This document shows positions 34,614 through 42,531 of a stretch of DNA of 64,000 nt, in pieces. Below the pieces are notes generated by a model that saw only the letters and a list, made by a program, of their open reading frames with translations, was not told the origin of the DNA and did not search any database. The DNA is taken from positions 84,490 to 148,489 of the forward strand of contig NZ_LIXZ01000005.1 in NCBI RefSeq assembly GCF_001305855.1, read 5' to 3'. A program made the translations under genes and the position numbers. Every line of letters begins with the position of its first letter. Position 1 is the stretch's first letter. Source of the DNA: Rossellomorea vietnamensis (lineage in GTDB: Bacteria; Bacillota; Bacilli; Bacillales; Bacillaceae_B).

Positions 34614-34644
34614 AAGCTCCAGCGGCTCGAGGTCGCTGGAGCTT
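34614..34644. repeat. 31-bp palindromic element
   Basis: AAGCTCCAGCG (34614-34624) and CGCTGGAGCTT (34634-34644) are perfect inverted arms around a loop with CTCGAG. The GC content is above its surroundings. It resembles short intergenic palindromes seen in Bacillaceae, but there is only one copy here. Confidence 0.6.
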
Positions 34645-34647
34645 ATG

Positions 34648-35778
34648 TCAGTCACTATAAAAATTCTCTGTATAATAAGGCTGGGATTTTTCATTAAAGG
34701 CGACCCCTATACCTAAGTGTTCGTAGTGTGGCTGTAGGATATTATCTCTATGCCCTTTGGAATTCATCAGTCCTTCGTGGGCGAAGATTGAACTTAGCTG
34801 ACCGTATGCCAGGTTTTCCCCTGCAGTGCGAAAGGCTACCTGATCTTCTTCCATACGATCAAAAGGAGACTGGCCATCAAGATTCGTATGACTGAAATAA
34901 TCCTGTTCCGCCATGTCGAGGCTATGTTTCCTTGCCGTATCCCTCACCAGACTGTCCCATGAAAGAACGTTCAGTCCTTTCTCTACCCGTATCGCATTCG
35001 TAAGGTCGAACAGTTGAAATTCAAACCCTTCTTTCAATTCAGAACTTCCTTTCGTATAGAAGTTTTTCTTATTTGCTTCCAAGTTCCCGTCGATGATCTG
35101 GATGGCGGTGACTGTATCATCTTCATGTTTATCATAAAAGATGGTCACATAGCTTCCATCGATCTGGTATACATCCTGTTCCCCGTTATTTTGCAGCTGA
35201 TATAATGTCAGTCCCTTCCGGATATTGGTTAAGGGCTCCCCAAGTTCGTTCTGTACCACCTCTTTGGAAACGCCCATCTTTATCCCTGAATCAGAGGAGA
35301 GAAGATCTTGATTGGTGAACAGCCCATTCACATGTTGGTTTTGATCATAGGAGACCATTAGGAAGTTCCGATAGTTTTCATGATAGGCATACCATGAAAC
35401 ACCGTATTCATTGCTTGATTTTCTCTTCGCTTCCCCGACTTCTGACTCGACACTTTCTTTGGAGTCCCCGATCTCAATATTATAGATAGAAAACCTTTGC
35501 TCACTTGGGACTGTTAAAGCAGGCTTCTCGACAGGGTCTTCTTTCTTCGTGTCAGAGGTGTTCTCGAGATCACGGAATGACTCGTCCAGCTTTATCAGGA
35601 GCAGGTTCACTTCCTGGGAGATTTGTTCAAAGGCATCCTGTACTTTCGGATTGTTCTTCATTTCTTCAATTTTTGAGAGCGCAGTGTCAAAACCTGCCGC
35701 TTCTATTTTCTCTTCCCAGGCGGGTTTTGATATATATGCAACCACAATAATCATGATTAGAATAAATAATCGTCTCAA
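34648..35778 (-). CDS. CAP-domain protein with CAP-associated domain (YlbC-like)
   Basis: The 376-residue protein has an N-terminal signal anchor (residues 4-20), a helical stretch, a CAP-associated domain (about 95-235; IGDSKESVESEVGE, MGVSKEVVQNELGEPL repeats) and a C-terminal CAP/SCP domain (about 250-376) with LTNAIRVEKGL, HSLDMAEQDYFSHTNLDGQSPFDRM and GHRDNIL. CAP domains are extracellular; bacterial functions are largely unknown. Architecture matches YlbC of B. subtilis. Confidence 0.85.
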   Translation of the reverse strand: MRRLFILIMIIVVAYISKPAWEEKIEAAGFDTALSKIEEMKNNPKVQDAFEQISQEVNLLLIKLDESFRDLENTSDTKKEDPVEKPALTVPSEQRFSIYNIEIGDSKESVESEVGEAKRKSSNEYGVSWYAYHENYRNFLMVSYDQNQHVNGLFTNQDLLSSDSGIKMGVSKEVVQNELGEPLTNIRKGLTLYQLQNNGEQDVYQIDGSYVTIFYDKHEDDTVTAIQIIDGNLEANKKNFYTKGSSELKEGFEFQLFDLTNAIRVEKGLNVLSWDSLVRDTARKHSLDMAEQDYFSHTNLDGQSPFDRMEEDQVAFRTAGENLAYGQLSSIFAHEGLMNSKGHRDNILQPHYEHLGIGVAFNEKSQPYYTENFYSD

Positions 35779-35968
35779 ACGCTAACACTCCATTCTATCT
35801 TCCATTGTAACCAAATTAATAAAGAAGTAAAAAGAGAAGGCTACTCTCTTTGCTCAGTACCCATTCTACACCATTTTCAATCAGGTCGGCCTGTTTTAGT
35901 TTAGATGGCTCTGGGTAAGATAACTAAATAGGGTAGCTTCAATATTTACATAAAGGGGGAAATAAGCA

Positions 35969-36781
35969 ATGAAATTATCTCATGAAGAACGGATTCAACT
36001 GCATGAATTCAATAACTTAACGAAGTCGTTGAGTTTTAATATGTATGATATCTGTTATACAAAGACCCGTGAGGAACGGGAAGCCTATATTGAATACATC
36101 GATGAACAGTACAACGCCGATAGACTGACAAAGATCCTCACCCACGTTTCGGATATTATCGGGGCACATGTCCTGAACGTAGCGAAACAGGACTATGTTC
36201 CTCAAGGTGCCAGTGTGACCATCCTGGTATCGGAAGGGCCGATCGTCGAAGTGCCGACGGAGCATTTTGATGAATCACCCGGTCCATTGCCTTCAACTGT
36301 GACGATGCATCTTGATAAGAGTCATATTACGGTCCATACCTATCCGGAGTATCATCCACATGAAGGAATTTCTACATTCAGGGCAGACATCGATGTTTCT
36401 ACATGCGGGGAAATTTCGCCCCTTAAGGCACTGAATTATTTAATTCACTCCTTCGATACAGATATCATGACAATGGATTATCGCGTGCGAGGATTCACCA
36501 GGGATATTAATGGAAGGAAGCTATTCATCGACCATGACATCAATTCCATTCAGAATTACATTCCTGAAGAAATCAAGGATGAGTATGACATGATCGATGT
36601 AAATGTTTATCCTCAAAACATTTTTCATACAAAATGCAAATTGAAAGAGTTCGATTTAAACAATTATTTATTTGGTTATACAAAGGATAGACTGGAAGAG
36701 GATGAGGTTGATGAGATTACAGAAAAACTAAAAATGGAAATGGATGAAATTTTTTACGGTAAAAATATTCCCCGACCGTAA
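35969..36781 (+). CDS. speD: S-adenosylmethionine decarboxylase proenzyme, long (E. coli-like) type
   Basis: The 270-residue proenzyme keeps the self-cleavage motif [15 protein letters not shown], where S118 would become the pyruvoyl group, then [24 protein letters not shown] with the catalytic Cys and [28 protein letters not shown]. It is collinear with E. coli SpeD rather than the 120-130-residue short form of B. subtilis. It supplies decarboxylated SAM for spermidine. No speE is adjacent. Confidence 0.94.
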   Translation: MKLSHEERIQLHEFNNLTKSLSFNMYDICYTKTREEREAYIEYIDEQYNADRLTKILTHVSDIIGAHVLNVAKQDYVPQGASVTILVSEGPIVEVPTEHFDESPGPLPSTVTMHLDKSHITVHTYPEYHPHEGISTFRADIDVSTCGEISPLKALNYLIHSFDTDIMTMDYRVRGFTRDINGRKLFIDHDINSIQNYIPEEIKDEYDMIDVNVYPQNIFHTKCKLKEFDLNNYLFGYTKDRLEEDEVDEITEKLKMEMDEIFYGKNIPRP

Positions 36782-36793
36782 AAATCATAATGC

Positions 36794-36829
36794 AAACCCC
36801 TTCGTAATCAATCGAGCGAAGGGGTTTTT
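36794..36829 (+). terminator. Intrinsic terminator of speD
   Basis: AAACCCCTTCG (36794-36804) pairs with CGAAGGGGTTT (36817-36827), then TT. Confidence 0.9.
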
Positions 36830-36930
36830 CAGTGCGAATTCTTATTATTGTGAAAATATGATTCGAGAAGGGAAATTCCTTCCTCATGAAGAATAGGTAA
36901 ATATGCATGTAAATAGAGGAGGAACAGGAA

Positions 36931-37728
36931 ATGAATTCACATGAAATTGAATACAAATTGCACGGGGACGATATGCAGTTTGTGGAGATAGAATTAGATC
37001 CGGGAGAAAGTGCAGTAGCCGAAGCTGGTGGCATGATGATGATGGAAGATGGTATCGGTATGGAAACGATCTTCGGTGACGGATCTCAGGGAAGAGGGAC
37101 TGGAGGGTTCCTCGGTAAGCTCGTGGGGGCAGGAAAACGTGTTTTGACCGGGGAAAGCTTATTCATGACCGTCTTCACCAATGACGGAATGGGAAAAAAG
37201 CATGTATCTTTCGCTGCTCCATATCCGGGAAAAATCATTCCAGTCGATTTAAGTGAATTAGGCGGTAAAGTGATTTGTCAAAAGGATGCCTTTCTTTGTG
37301 CTGCTAAGGGAGTCTCTGTCGGAATCGATTTTCAAAAGAAATTAGGAACCGGCTTCTTTGGAGGGGAAGGTTTCATTATGCAGAAGCTTGAAGGGGACGG
37401 TTTAGCCTTTCTCCATGCAGGGGGAACGATTTATAGAAGAGATCTTCAGCCTGGAGAAGTGCTGCGGGTGGATACGGGTTGTTTAGTGGCCATGACAAAA
37501 GAAGTGGACTACAATATAGAATATGTCGGCAAAATCAAATCGGCTTTCCTCGGTGGTGAAGGTCTGTTTTTTGCTACTGTCCGTGGTCCAGGGACGGTAT
37601 GGATACAGTCTCTTCCATTTAGCCGGTTAGCGGAGCGTATCTATGCAAATGCTCCAGGAGGAGGACGTTCCACGGGTGAAGGAAGTATACTTGGTGGAAT
37701 CGGGGATTTCCTAAACGGAGACGATTGA
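36931..37728 (+). CDS. TIGR00266/AIM24 family protein
   Basis: The 265-residue protein has the beta-rich Gly-heavy pattern of the AIM24/TIGR00266 family: [48 protein letters not shown], and [24 protein letters not shown]. The fold is a tryptophan-RNA-attenuator-like beta assembly; the function is unknown. AGGAGG precedes the ATG. Confidence 0.88.
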   Translation: MNSHEIEYKLHGDDMQFVEIELDPGESAVAEAGGMMMMEDGIGMETIFGDGSQGRGTGGFLGKLVGAGKRVLTGESLFMTVFTNDGMGKKHVSFAAPYPGKIIPVDLSELGGKVICQKDAFLCAAKGVSVGIDFQKKLGTGFFGGEGFIMQKLEGDGLAFLHAGGTIYRRDLQPGEVLRVDTGCLVAMTKEVDYNIEYVGKIKSAFLGGEGLFFATVRGPGTVWIQSLPFSRLAERIYANAPGGGRSTGEGSILGGIGDFLNGDD

Positions 37729-37737
37729 TGAAAAGGA

Positions 37738-37785
37738 TAAACGTAAAAGAGCATTTCCATTCGTGGGAATGCTCTTTTACGTTTA
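37738..37785. terminator. Long bidirectional hairpin terminator
   Basis: A 21-bp stem (37738-37758 with 37765-37785, one G-U pair) has AAAA and TTTT inside its arms. It stands 9 bases past the AIM24-like gene. Confidence 0.8.
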
Positions 37786-37855
37786 AGCCGGTGGGTATTC
37801 ACCTATTTAGATCCCGCATCATATGTTTAAATAAATGATGTGAAAGGGTGGTTTC

Positions 37856-38950
37856 ATGACAGGAAAGATTCGTCATTATTATGCTGGAGGGAATACGGCA
37901 AAAGGATTTTACAGTCTTTATGATTCAGTACTCGATGGGTTAGAGCGGATATATATTTTAAAGGGTGGTCCGGGAACAGGAAAATCCTCATTAATGAAAA
38001 CGATTGGAAAACGTTTTGAAGAAAATGGGTTAAACGTGGACTATTTACATTGTGCTTCCGATAATCAATCCATCGACGGTGTTCTCCTTCCTGAGTTCGG
38101 TATAGGGATTGTGGATGGGACAGCTCCTCATATTATAGAACCAAAAGCACCCGGTGTGATTGAAGAGTATGTGAATTTAGGAGTGGCATGGGACCGTGAT
38201 GAACTGTCCGGGCATAAGGAAGAAATCCTTGCTTTAAATGATAAAATTGCCTCACTCTTTCAGAAAGCTTATCATACTTTTGCGTCATCCCTGAGTGCCC
38301 ATGATGACATTGAAGAAATCTATATTTCGAACATGGACTTCGCAGAAGCCAATGAATTAACAAACGAGTTAATTTCACTGTTTTTTGAAGATAACAGCCT
38401 GCCTAAATCCTCAACAGTAAAACATCGGTTCTTAGGTGCCGCTACTCCTGATGGGGCAGTTGACTACATTCAGAATTTAACGGAGGATGTTGGAAAGCGT
38501 TACTTCATCAAAGGGCGTGCAGGTTCCGGAAAGTCAACGATGTTAAAGAAAATTGCTTCTGCTGCAGAATTGAAAGGCTTTGACGTAGAGGTCTATCATT
38601 GTGGATTTGACCCCAATAGTCTTGATATGTTGATCATCAGAGAAAAAGGGATCGCGATTTTCGATAGCACAGCACCACATGAATATTTTCCCGATCGCGA
38701 ATCAGACGAAATCATCGATATGTATGAAAGATGCATTACCGAGGGAACAGATGAAAAATATGCTGTCGATATCGAACGGACGACAAAAGCGTATAAGGAT
38801 AAAATGAATGAAGCAATCTCATATCTTAAAGAAGCGAAGAATCTTCGTGAACAACTCGAATCCATCTATATAGGGGCCATGGACTTCTCAAAGGTGAATA
38901 TGATTAGAGAAGAAATCTTTCAGGAAATAAGTGAGTATATAAAAAAGTAG
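37856..38950 (+). CDS. Tandem P-loop ATPase of the PRK06851 type
   Basis: The 364-residue protein is an internal duplication: each half has a Walker A (LKGGPGTGKSSLMK near 40; IKGRAGSGKSTMLKK near 220), a Cys/His strand (DYLHCASDNQSIDG; EVYHCGFDPNSLDM), a Walker B-like GIxIxDGTAPH / GIAIFDSTAPH motif, and a helical tail. It has no membrane segment. The family is conserved in Firmicutes with no known function. The ATG follows AAAGGGTGG. Confidence 0.83.
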   Translation: MTGKIRHYYAGGNTAKGFYSLYDSVLDGLERIYILKGGPGTGKSSLMKTIGKRFEENGLNVDYLHCASDNQSIDGVLLPEFGIGIVDGTAPHIIEPKAPGVIEEYVNLGVAWDRDELSGHKEEILALNDKIASLFQKAYHTFASSLSAHDDIEEIYISNMDFAEANELTNELISLFFEDNSLPKSSTVKHRFLGAATPDGAVDYIQNLTEDVGKRYFIKGRAGSGKSTMLKKIASAAELKGFDVEVYHCGFDPNSLDMLIIREKGIAIFDSTAPHEYFPDRESDEIIDMYERCITEGTDEKYAVDIERTTKAYKDKMNEAISYLKEAKNLREQLESIYIGAMDFSKVNMIREEIFQEISEYIKK

Positions 38951-39006
38951 TGTTTAGAGGAAAGAACCCTGCGTGGTGATGGTTATGTCATCACGCCTTT
39001 ATTGGG

Positions 39007-39035
39007 TTGACAATATACCCATACAGGTATATTAT
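39007..39035 (+). promoter_or_regulatory. Promoter with CstR operator, third sulfur locus
   Basis: TTGACA (39007-39012), 17-base spacer and TATTAT (39030-39035). ATACCCATACAGGTAT (39015-39030) fills the spacer, the same geometry as the cstR promoter. Confidence 0.82.
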
Positions 39036-39083
39036 ATGTACATACAGTTGCTATTCACATCAGAACATTAGGAGGAATACACA

Positions 39084-39383
39084 ATGAAACAATTAACTGC
39101 TAAACAAGTTGAAGAGTTAGTAACGGAAGGCAGCCAATATTTAAACATTATAGACGTCCGTGAAGATGATGAAGTAGCTTCAGGAATGATTCCGGATGCT
39201 AAACATATTCCGTTGGGCTCTATTGAAAGTCGTATGGATGAGTTAGACAAGAATAAAGAATATATCATGGTATGCCGTTCAGGAGGCAGAAGTGGACAAG
39301 CTTCACAATTCCTTGAGAGCAAAGGGTTTAAAGTCATTAATATGACCGGCGGAATGATGTCATGGGAAGGTCCTACAAAATAA
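39084..39383 (+). CDS. Single-domain rhodanese
   Basis: The 99-residue rhodanese has C64 in IMVCRSGGRSGQA and the family start VEELVTEGSQYLNIIDVRE. It is under its own CstR operator 21 kb from cstR and followed by a DsrE-like gene, so it belongs to the sulfane-sulfur response. Confidence 0.9.
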   Translation: MKQLTAKQVEELVTEGSQYLNIIDVREDDEVASGMIPDAKHIPLGSIESRMDELDKNKEYIMVCRSGGRSGQASQFLESKGFKVINMTGGMMSWEGPTK

Positions 39384-39451
39384 TCATCTTTTTTGAATTT
39401 GTACCACAATAGATAAATGAATAATAAAACCTATAATTGGAGGAATGGAAA

Positions 39452-39847
39452 ATGAGTAGAAAAGTAGCGATTATCGCAAGTAACGGTGGATTATTTGATG
39501 CGTATAAAGTATTTAATATTGCAACTGCAGCAGCAGCCACTGACCAGGAAGTAGCCATTTTCTTTACATTTGAAGGATTAAACCTTATCCATAAAGAAGG
39601 TCACAAACAGCTTCCAATGCCAGAAGGAAAAGAACACTTCCAAGAAGGATTTGCCAAAGCCAATGTACCCGGCATTCCTGAGTTGGTGGAAATGGCACAG
39701 GAGATGGGGGTTTCCTTTATTGGTTGCCAAATGACTATGGATGTAATGGGCTTGGATAAAGAAGCATTTGTGGATGGAATTGAAGTGGGTGGAGCAGTCA
39801 CATTCCTAGAATTTGCAAAAGACGCAGATGTAACATTAACTTTCTAA
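39452..39847 (+). CDS. DsrE/DsrF-like sulfur relay protein, second copy
   Basis: The 131-residue protein resembles the one at 15202 but lacks its Met-rich insert. The conserved cysteine is C92 in FIGCQMTMDVMGL. Start chosen after TTGGAGG; the frame extends five codons upstream. It is cotranscribed with the rhodanese at 39084 and ends at a strong terminator. Confidence 0.87.
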   Translation: MSRKVAIIASNGGLFDAYKVFNIATAAAATDQEVAIFFTFEGLNLIHKEGHKQLPMPEGKEHFQEGFAKANVPGIPELVEMAQEMGVSFIGCQMTMDVMGLDKEAFVDGIEVGGAVTFLEFAKDADVTLTF

Positions 39848-39863
39848 TCCATTTGAATAAATC

Positions 39864-39894
39864 AAAAAAGGATTCCATTATGGGATCCTTTTTT
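39864..39894 (+). terminator. Intrinsic terminator of the third sulfur locus
   Basis: AAAAAAGGATTCC pairs with GGGATCCTTTTTT across 39864-39894 (one mismatch at the loop). Confidence 0.88.
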
Positions 39895-40077
39895 GATTTA
39901 CTGAAAGTCGAATTCGTCCCAGTTATTGCACGATAGTTCCGACATAAGATCATCGTTATATTAAAATAGTAATACGCAAATCAGTATGTTATATCAGTAT
40001 AATAAATATCAATTGTTGATTTTATGGTAGGATAATAAGGGATGAAAGTTATGAATAAAGGAGTTAATTAGATTACT

Positions 40078-40830
40078 ATGAAATTAGTATCATGGAATGT
40101 AAATGGAATCAGAGCGTGCGTGAAAAAAGGATTTTTAGATTATTTTCACAGCATGGATGCAGATATTTTCTGTCTTCAGGAAACCAAGCTTCAAGAAGGG
40201 CAGATCACCCTGGATTTAAAGGGCTACCACCAATATTGGAATTATGCGTTGCGGAAGGGGTATTCAGGAACTGCCGTTTTCACTAAACAGAAACCTCTCT
40301 CAGTCTCTTATGGTTTCACTCAAGATCATATGGAACCTGAAGGGAGAATCATAACATGTGAATATGATTCTTTTTACTTGGTGAATGTCTATACCCCTAA
40401 TTCGAAAAGAGATCTTTCAAGGATCGAGGAACGACTTGAATGGGAGGATACATTAAGGGAATATCTTACAGGATTGAATCTTCATAAACCGGTCGTTCTA
40501 TGCGGTGACTTAAATGTTGCACATACGGAAATTGACCTTAAAAATGATAAGTCAAACCGTGGAAATTCAGGTTTCACCGATGAAGAAAGGGGGAAAATGA
40601 GTCTGCTGCTCCAGGAGGGCTTCGTGGATAGTTTTCGTTATCTATACCCTAATAAGGATGATGCCTTCAGTTGGTGGTCTTATATGAGCAACGTACGTGA
40701 ACGAAATATCGGTTGGAGGATTGATTATTTTATCGTCTCCGATCTATTGGCCCCTTCAATAGCAAAAGCTGAAATTCACCCCGATATTCACGGCAGCGAT
40801 CATTGTCCTGTATACTTGGAATTAGAGTAG
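40078..40830 (+). CDS. exoA: Exodeoxyribonuclease III / AP endonuclease
   Basis: The 250-residue protein is a full exonuclease III: SWNVNGIRACVKKGF (Asn), FCLQETKLQ (metal-binding Glu), VYTPNSKRDLSR, CGDLNVAHTEIDL (catalytic Asp and Asn), GSDHCPVYLEL (Asp-His). It cuts at abasic sites and trims 3' ends. The only plausible ribosome site (AAAGGAG, 40057-40063) lies 14 bases from the ATG, longer than usual, and a 9-codon leader frame ends between. Confidence 0.94.
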   Translation: MKLVSWNVNGIRACVKKGFLDYFHSMDADIFCLQETKLQEGQITLDLKGYHQYWNYALRKGYSGTAVFTKQKPLSVSYGFTQDHMEPEGRIITCEYDSFYLVNVYTPNSKRDLSRIEERLEWEDTLREYLTGLNLHKPVVLCGDLNVAHTEIDLKNDKSNRGNSGFTDEERGKMSLLLQEGFVDSFRYLYPNKDDAFSWWSYMSNVRERNIGWRIDYFIVSDLLAPSIAKAEIHPDIHGSDHCPVYLELE

Positions 40831-40873
40831 TACATAAAGGAAGTAAAGAAAGAAACCATATGGAGGGAATTGA

Positions 40874-41461
40874 ATGTTACAGAAAAGAATACAGCAATAT
40901 ATCGATGAAACGAAAGCATCTGAAGTTCCTGTTCATTTGTTTAAACAAGAGAGAGAATATGTGTTACATCACGGTTTACTGGATTCTGACGAGGTTGCCA
41001 AACCGGAAGCCGATTCACGCTTTCTGGACGCGTATATTGAGCGCTGTGATAAAGAAACCGAAGAACTGATTGGTGAAGAATCTGATGACTTTCTCAATCA
41101 GCCGATCACTTATTTGAAACAACACAAAAACGAGTTCATTTTTCTTGAATCCAAATGGTTCTCTATGATTGGAGTGGACGCCGTTTCCGTAGAAGAGGAC
41201 GATGTATTTGGTACTTATGATGCGATGCTGGGGTTAAAACTGCAGAAGAAGTATCGGAGTCAGATTGAGCGTTATTTAGATGAGTCCCTTGAAGGTGAAG
41301 CATCTTATGATCTGTTGTTTAATGGTGAAGATGGACTGTGGGACTTGAATTTCACTTTGAATGACCACCCTGATTTTAATGAAAGCCAAACCTTACTGTC
41401 GGTTTACGAGCTTATATATGATTTTCTTTTCAACCTTCTTCAAAATGTAGATGAGTCATAA
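40874..41461 (+). CDS. Conserved protein of unknown function, 195 residues
   Basis: A soluble, acidic protein (start MLQKRIQQYIDETKASEVPV), with no membrane segment or catalytic motif I can see. The middle reads FLNQPITYLKQHKNEFIFLESKWFSMIGVD and the end is hydrophobic/helical. GGAGGG precedes the ATG. Related proteins are common in Bacillus, sometimes with a misleading aminotransferase label; nothing here supports that. Confidence 0.7.
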   Translation: MLQKRIQQYIDETKASEVPVHLFKQEREYVLHHGLLDSDEVAKPEADSRFLDAYIERCDKETEELIGEESDDFLNQPITYLKQHKNEFIFLESKWFSMIGVDAVSVEEDDVFGTYDAMLGLKLQKKYRSQIERYLDESLEGEASYDLLFNGEDGLWDLNFTLNDHPDFNESQTLLSVYELIYDFLFNLLQNVDES

Positions 41462-41523
41462 AATAAGATCCCTCTCGAACGGATTCCGAGGGGGTTATTA
41501 CTTTGATTTCATGTGAAGAAACA

Positions 41524-41561
41524 ATAGAGGGACGGACCTCTAACAAGGTCCGTCCCTCTAT
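41524..41561. repeat. GGGACGGACC palindromic repeat, copy 3 (best example)
   Basis: ATAGAGGGACGGACCT (41524-41539) and AGGTCCGTCCCTCTAT (41546-41561) are perfect 16-bp arms. It lies between the convergent genes ending at 41461 and 41568. Confidence 0.85.
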
Positions 41562-41567
41562 GCATGT

Positions 41568-41909
41568 TTATCGTATATCTTTGGTCCGTTTATTGATTTC
41601 TTCGGTAACGACATGAGCCAGGTCATCATTTCCGAATAGGGATAGGACGCCGAGTATGGTGGTGTCTGGGATTTCTTCGGATTCTTCTTTAGAAACGGTC
41701 AAGTCGATTCCTTGCTGCAGTGCAGGATTATCTCCTTGTTGGGGATAAGCCCTTTGATAAAGTTCAGCGGGATTGAGATCGTGATTCACACACCATTGTG
41801 CGAATACAAGGATCATCATATGCTCGTCTTTCTGATAATTTTGGATGATTTTTTCCTGCATTTCTTTAGAGTTCACTTCAAATCTCTCCTTAAACGATAA
41901 ATCTATCAT
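41568..41909 (-). CDS. Small conserved protein of unknown function, 113 residues
   Basis: Acidic, mostly helical, without signal or membrane segments (start MIDLSFKERFEVNSKEMQEKI; centre ILVFAQWCVNHDLNPAELYQRAYP). I do not recognise the family. A GGAGA-type site precedes the ATG, and the 3' end abuts the palindromic repeat. Confidence 0.65.
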   Translation of the reverse strand: MIDLSFKERFEVNSKEMQEKIIQNYQKDEHMMILVFAQWCVNHDLNPAELYQRAYPQQGDNPALQQGIDLTVSKEESEEIPDTTILGVLSLFGNDDLAHVVTEEINKRTKDIR

Positions 41910-42049
41910 TATTATAGCGAAGTTTGCGAAGGAAGCCTATTCAAAACCATTTTGCGTCAGAGGGGGAATACATTTTTAAAAGGGTGATGGAACGTGTATA
42001 ATAGGAGAATAAGTGTAAACTTGTTTGATATTGAAAGGAAGATAAATAA

Positions 42050-42331
42050 ATGAATATAACTAATCATCATGTGGAAGAACTTAAAGATCCAACAGGTATT
42101 TTAAGCGGGGATCGATATGAAGTGATGCTTGATATTGACGTACCCGAAGACGATGAACTGTATTCGGAACAGGGTATTTACATAAAAGCCATTTTTGTCC
42201 GGGACGAAAATGGAGCAAGGATCGTACAATACACGATCATTGAGAGAAGCACGGAGTCCTTCCTGGACTTTGAATTGGAAGAAGACGAAGAGAGACTTCT
42301 TCTTGCCTACTGCGTGGAACATATTGCGTAA
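42050..42331 (+). CDS. Small conserved protein, DUF6509-like
   Basis: The 93-residue acidic protein (MNITNHHVEELKDPTGILSGDRYEV...) is beta-rich at the start and ends with a Glu-rich helix and AYCVEHIA. It fits my memory of the DUF6509 family, which has no known function. AAGGAAG lies before the ATG and a terminator follows. Confidence 0.65.
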   Translation: MNITNHHVEELKDPTGILSGDRYEVMLDIDVPEDDELYSEQGIYIKAIFVRDENGARIVQYTIIERSTESFLDFELEEDEERLLLAYCVEHIA

Positions 42332-42340
42332 AGTGAATCG

Positions 42341-42386
42341 AAAGCATCATCCCCTTCATTTCTGAAGATAGGGGATGGTGCTTTTT
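42341..42386 (+). terminator. Intrinsic terminator
   Basis: AAGCATCATCCCC (42341-42353) pairs with GGGGATGGTGCTT (42370-42382), followed by T to 42386. Confidence 0.9.
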
Positions 42387-42531
42387 TGTTATTGGGTAAA
42401 AGTCTGGGTGGCCAGAAAGGTCCAATTAGAACCCATTCTCACATTTTTGACTGATAATTCGGAGATTTTAGAGTTGGCATGGAGTTTGCATGTTAACTTT
42501 ATGAAAGTATGAATGGAAGGGAGAATGGTTG

